Part shown: positions 62,338 to 64,000 of the stretch, in pieces | How the letters are laid out: each line of letters opens with the position of its first letter | Numbering within the stretch: the first letter of the stretch is position 1 | Assembly (NCBI GenBank): GCA_050287725.1 | Contig: JBNKCL010000040.1 | Location: 1-64,000, forward strand | Origin: CBFDBF01 sp050287725 | GTDB taxonomy: Bacteria > Pseudomonadota > Gammaproteobacteria > Chromatiales > Chromatiaceae | Length of the DNA stretch: 64,000 nucleotides | Direction: 5' to 3' | Position numbers and translations under genes: made by a program | The notes under the pieces: model-generated | Database searches by the model: none | The model's input: the letters and a program-made list of their open reading frames with translations, nothing else | What the model was told of the DNA's origin: nothing

Positions 62338-63519
62338 ATGTCCATCCTTAGAATGACCGACCTCGCTCTTTCCGGAAAACGGGTGCTGATCCGTGAGGAC
62401 CTGAATGTTCCGATCAAGGAGGGGCGGATCACCAGCGATCTGCGTATCCGCGCCTCGTTGCCCACCATCGAGTTCGCCATGCGGGCGGGCGCCAAGGTGA
62501 TCCTGATGTCGCACCGGGGGCGTCCTACCGAAGGGGAGCCCGCCGGCGATCAGACCATGCGTCCGGTGGCGGAGCATCTTTCCGGTCTGTTGGGCCGGGA
62601 GGTCCGCTTGCTTGAGCAGTATCTGGACGGAATCCCGGAGATGGCGGACGGTGAGGTGGTGCTGCTGGAGAACTGCCGTTGCAATCCGGGCGAGAAGAAG
62701 AACGACGAGGCGCTCGCCAAACGTTATGCCGCGTTGTGTGATGTTTATGTGATGGACGCCTTCGGCACCGCGCATCGGGCCCAGGCCTCCACCCACGGGG
62801 TGGGGCTGCATGCGCCGGTGGCCTGCGCCGGTCCGCTGTTGGCCGCCGAGTTGGATGCGCTGGGCCGGGCGTTGGACAATCCCGCCCGTCCGATGGCCGC
62901 CATTGTCGGCGGCTCCAAGGTCTCCACCAAACTGACGGTGCTGGATTCGCTCTCGCGGGTGGTGGATCAGTTGATCCCCGGCGGTGGGATCGCCAACACC
63001 TTTATCGCGGCGGCCGGCTACAATGTGGGCAAGTCGCTGTTCGAACCGGACCTGGTGCCGGAGGCGAAACGGTTGATGGCCGCGGCGCAGGCAAAGGGGG
63101 GAGAGATCCCGGTGCCTACCGACGTGGTGGTAGGGAAAGAATTTTCCGAATCGGCCGAGGCGGTGGTGAAAAAGGTCGCCGAAGTCGCGGACGACGACAT
63201 GATCTTCGATATCGGCCCCGAAACCGCGGCCCGTTTCGCCGCCATGATGCAGCAGGCGGGCACTATCGTCTGGAACGGCCCGGTGGGGGTGTTCGAGTTC
63301 GATCAGTTCGGAGAGGGAACCCGGGTGCTGGGGCAGGCGATCGCCGCCTCCGACGCCTTCTCCATCGCCGGCGGCGGCGATACCCTGGCGGCGGTGGACA
63401 AGTACGGCCTGGCCGCCCAAATCTCTTATATCTCTACCGGCGGCGGCGCTTTCCTGGAGTTTCTGGAGGGCAAGAAGTTGCCCGCGGTGGAGATGCTGGA
63501 GCGGCGCGCGGCGGGTTAG
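62338..63519 (+). CDS. pgk: Phosphoglycerate kinase
   Basis: A 393-residue enzyme from ATG 62338 (MSILRMTDLALSGKRVLIRE). LNVPIKEG, SHRGRPTEGEP, ENCRCNPGEKKND and the nucleotide loop GGSKVSTKLTVLDSL identify it. The C-terminal STGGGAFLEFLEGKKLPAV is complete. It is third in the tkt-gap-pgk-fba run; a pyruvate kinase gene often found after pgk is absent here. Confidence 0.96.
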   Translation: MSILRMTDLALSGKRVLIREDLNVPIKEGRITSDLRIRASLPTIEFAMRAGAKVILMSHRGRPTEGEPAGDQTMRPVAEHLSGLLGREVRLLEQYLDGIPEMADGEVVLLENCRCNPGEKKNDEALAKRYAALCDVYVMDAFGTAHRAQASTHGVGLHAPVACAGPLLAAELDALGRALDNPARPMAAIVGGSKVSTKLTVLDSLSRVVDQLIPGGGIANTFIAAAGYNVGKSLFEPDLVPEAKRLMAAAQAKGGEIPVPTDVVVGKEFSESAEAVVKKVAEVADDDMIFDIGPETAARFAAMMQQAGTIVWNGPVGVFEFDQFGEGTRVLGQAIAASDAFSIAGGGDTLAAVDKYGLAAQISYISTGGGAFLEFLEGKKLPAVEMLERRAAG

Positions 63520-63544
63520 GTGGATTTATAGAGATACGAATAGT

Positions 63545-63688
63545 AACGCAAAGAACGCAGAGGCGCTGAGGACGCGGAGTCTCTTGTGTTAAGTGCCTGC
63601 TCTTGCATCAGGGAAGTGGATTTCCCCTGAGGTCGGTGATGCTGCATATATACCTTTGCGTTCTCTGCGTCTTTCGGCCTCTGCGGTA
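63545..63688. repeat. Long imperfect inverted repeat, CGCAAAGAACGCAGAG-type arms
   Basis: The left arm AACGCAAAGAACGCAGAGGC begins at 63545. The right arm at 63654-63687 reads CTTTGCGTTCTCTGCGTC, then CCTCTGCGGT, its near reverse complement. It fills the pgk-fba gap and is related in style to the family A repeats. Confidence 0.7.
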
Positions 63689-63717
63689 ATATTCGGGAAC
63701 CAAATAAGGAGCATGTA

Positions 63718-64000
63718 ATGCCAGTCAGTTATAAAGATCTCGGTCTCGTCAATACACGCGAGATGTTCCAGAAGGCGATGGCGGGTAAGTACGCCGTGCC
63801 CGCCTACAACTTCAACAACATGGAGCAGATCCAGGCGATCATCACCGCCTGTCTCGAGACCCAGTCGCCGGTGATTCTGCAGGTGTCGAGCGGTGCGCGA
63901 AAATACGCCGATCAGACTCTGTTGCGTTATATGGCCGAGGGCGCGGTGGAGATGATGAAGCGCATGGCGGGAGAACAGGGATTGAAGGAGATCCCTATCA
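63718..64000 (+). CDS. Class II fructose-bisphosphate aldolase (partial, cut by window end)
   Basis: The N-terminal 94 residues are present, from ATG 63718 (AAGGAG eleven bases upstream). MPVSYKDLGLVNTREMFQKA, GKYAVPAYNFNNMEQ and SPVILQVSSGARKYAD match the CbbA/Fba class II family that cleaves or forms fructose 1,6-bisphosphate with a divalent metal. The metal-binding histidines lie beyond the window. It is the last visible gene of the tkt-gap-pgk-fba set. Confidence 0.93.
   Translation, partial: MPVSYKDLGLVNTREMFQKAMAGKYAVPAYNFNNMEQIQAIITACLETQSPVILQVSSGARKYADQTLLRYMAEGAVEMMKRMAGEQGLKEIPI

Overview
The window reads as a chromosomal segment of a GC-rich gammaproteobacterium, most plausibly Chromatiales or a relative. 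The evidence is gene content and order: a caxA-kdsD-kdsC-lptCAB-rpoN-hpf-ptsN-hprK-rapZ-PTS cluster, yggS-proC-yggT-yggU beside pilT/pilU, gshB-tonB-algH-ruvX-pyrR-pyrB-pyrX, a pil/chp chemosensory operon, and a tkt-gap-pgk-fba carbon cluster. The species cannot be named from sequence alone. Almost everything is conserved housekeeping; the accessory parts are the left edge (1-2.3 kb) and a short island at 49.85-51.0 kb.

Layout. 1-2.3 kb: a frameshifted quinone-oxidoreductase (YhdH/AcuI-type) remnant, then four small, AT-rich ORFs of unknown function. Each is followed by an 80-88 nt element bounded by RYYYAAC / GTTRRRY-like boxes, so the stretch looks like an integron cassette array with no integrase in view. 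2.3-5.4 kb: methyltransferase, DUF1223 secreted protein, small membrane protein, epimerase-type threonine dehydrogenase. 5.9-12 kb (minus strand): mutM, a DUF4340/GldG-like/ABC-2 export cassette, mgtE. 12-21.6 kb (minus): regulatory PTS (HPr with His15 and Ser46, EIIA-Man, HprK, EIIA-Ntr), rapZ, hpf, rpoN, the LPS-transport genes lptABC, Kdo synthesis (kdsC, kdsD) and caxA. 21.7-28.9 kb (minus): DUF4426, metW-metX, a dynamin-like GTPase, yggU-yggT-proC, yggS. 29-31.3 kb (plus): pilT, pilU. 31.3-39.3 kb (minus): a PyrK-like flavoprotein, pyrX, pyrB, pyrR, ruvX, algH, tonB, apbE, gshB. 40-49.9 kb (plus): pilG-pilH-pilI-pilJ-chpA-chpC. 51-53.6 kb: rsmE, a phosphofructokinase, two small stress-type genes. 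53.8-58 kb (minus): a VIT1/CCC1-like gene, metF, ahcY preceded by an SAH riboswitch, metK. 58.3-64 kb (plus): thioredoxin-like gene, tkt, gap, pgk, and fba cut by the window end.

How the genes work together. metK, ahcY and metF form the activated-methyl cycle, with ahcY under SAH-riboswitch control, and metX/metW feed methionine synthesis. pilT/pilU retract type IV pili and the pil-chp genes control twitching. The PTS proteins have no sugar permease nearby and look purely regulatory. pyrB with the catalytically dead PyrX makes a Pseudomonas-type aspartate transcarbamoylase. tkt-gap-pgk-fba serves glycolysis, gluconeogenesis or a Calvin cycle.

Several intergenic gaps hold long imperfect inverted repeats with CTCGCCAAGACGC...GCGTCTTGGCGAG arms or related CACAGAG/CGCAAAG arms. 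These are dispersed repeat families. No tRNA, rRNA, CRISPR array, insertion sequence or phage gene was recognised.
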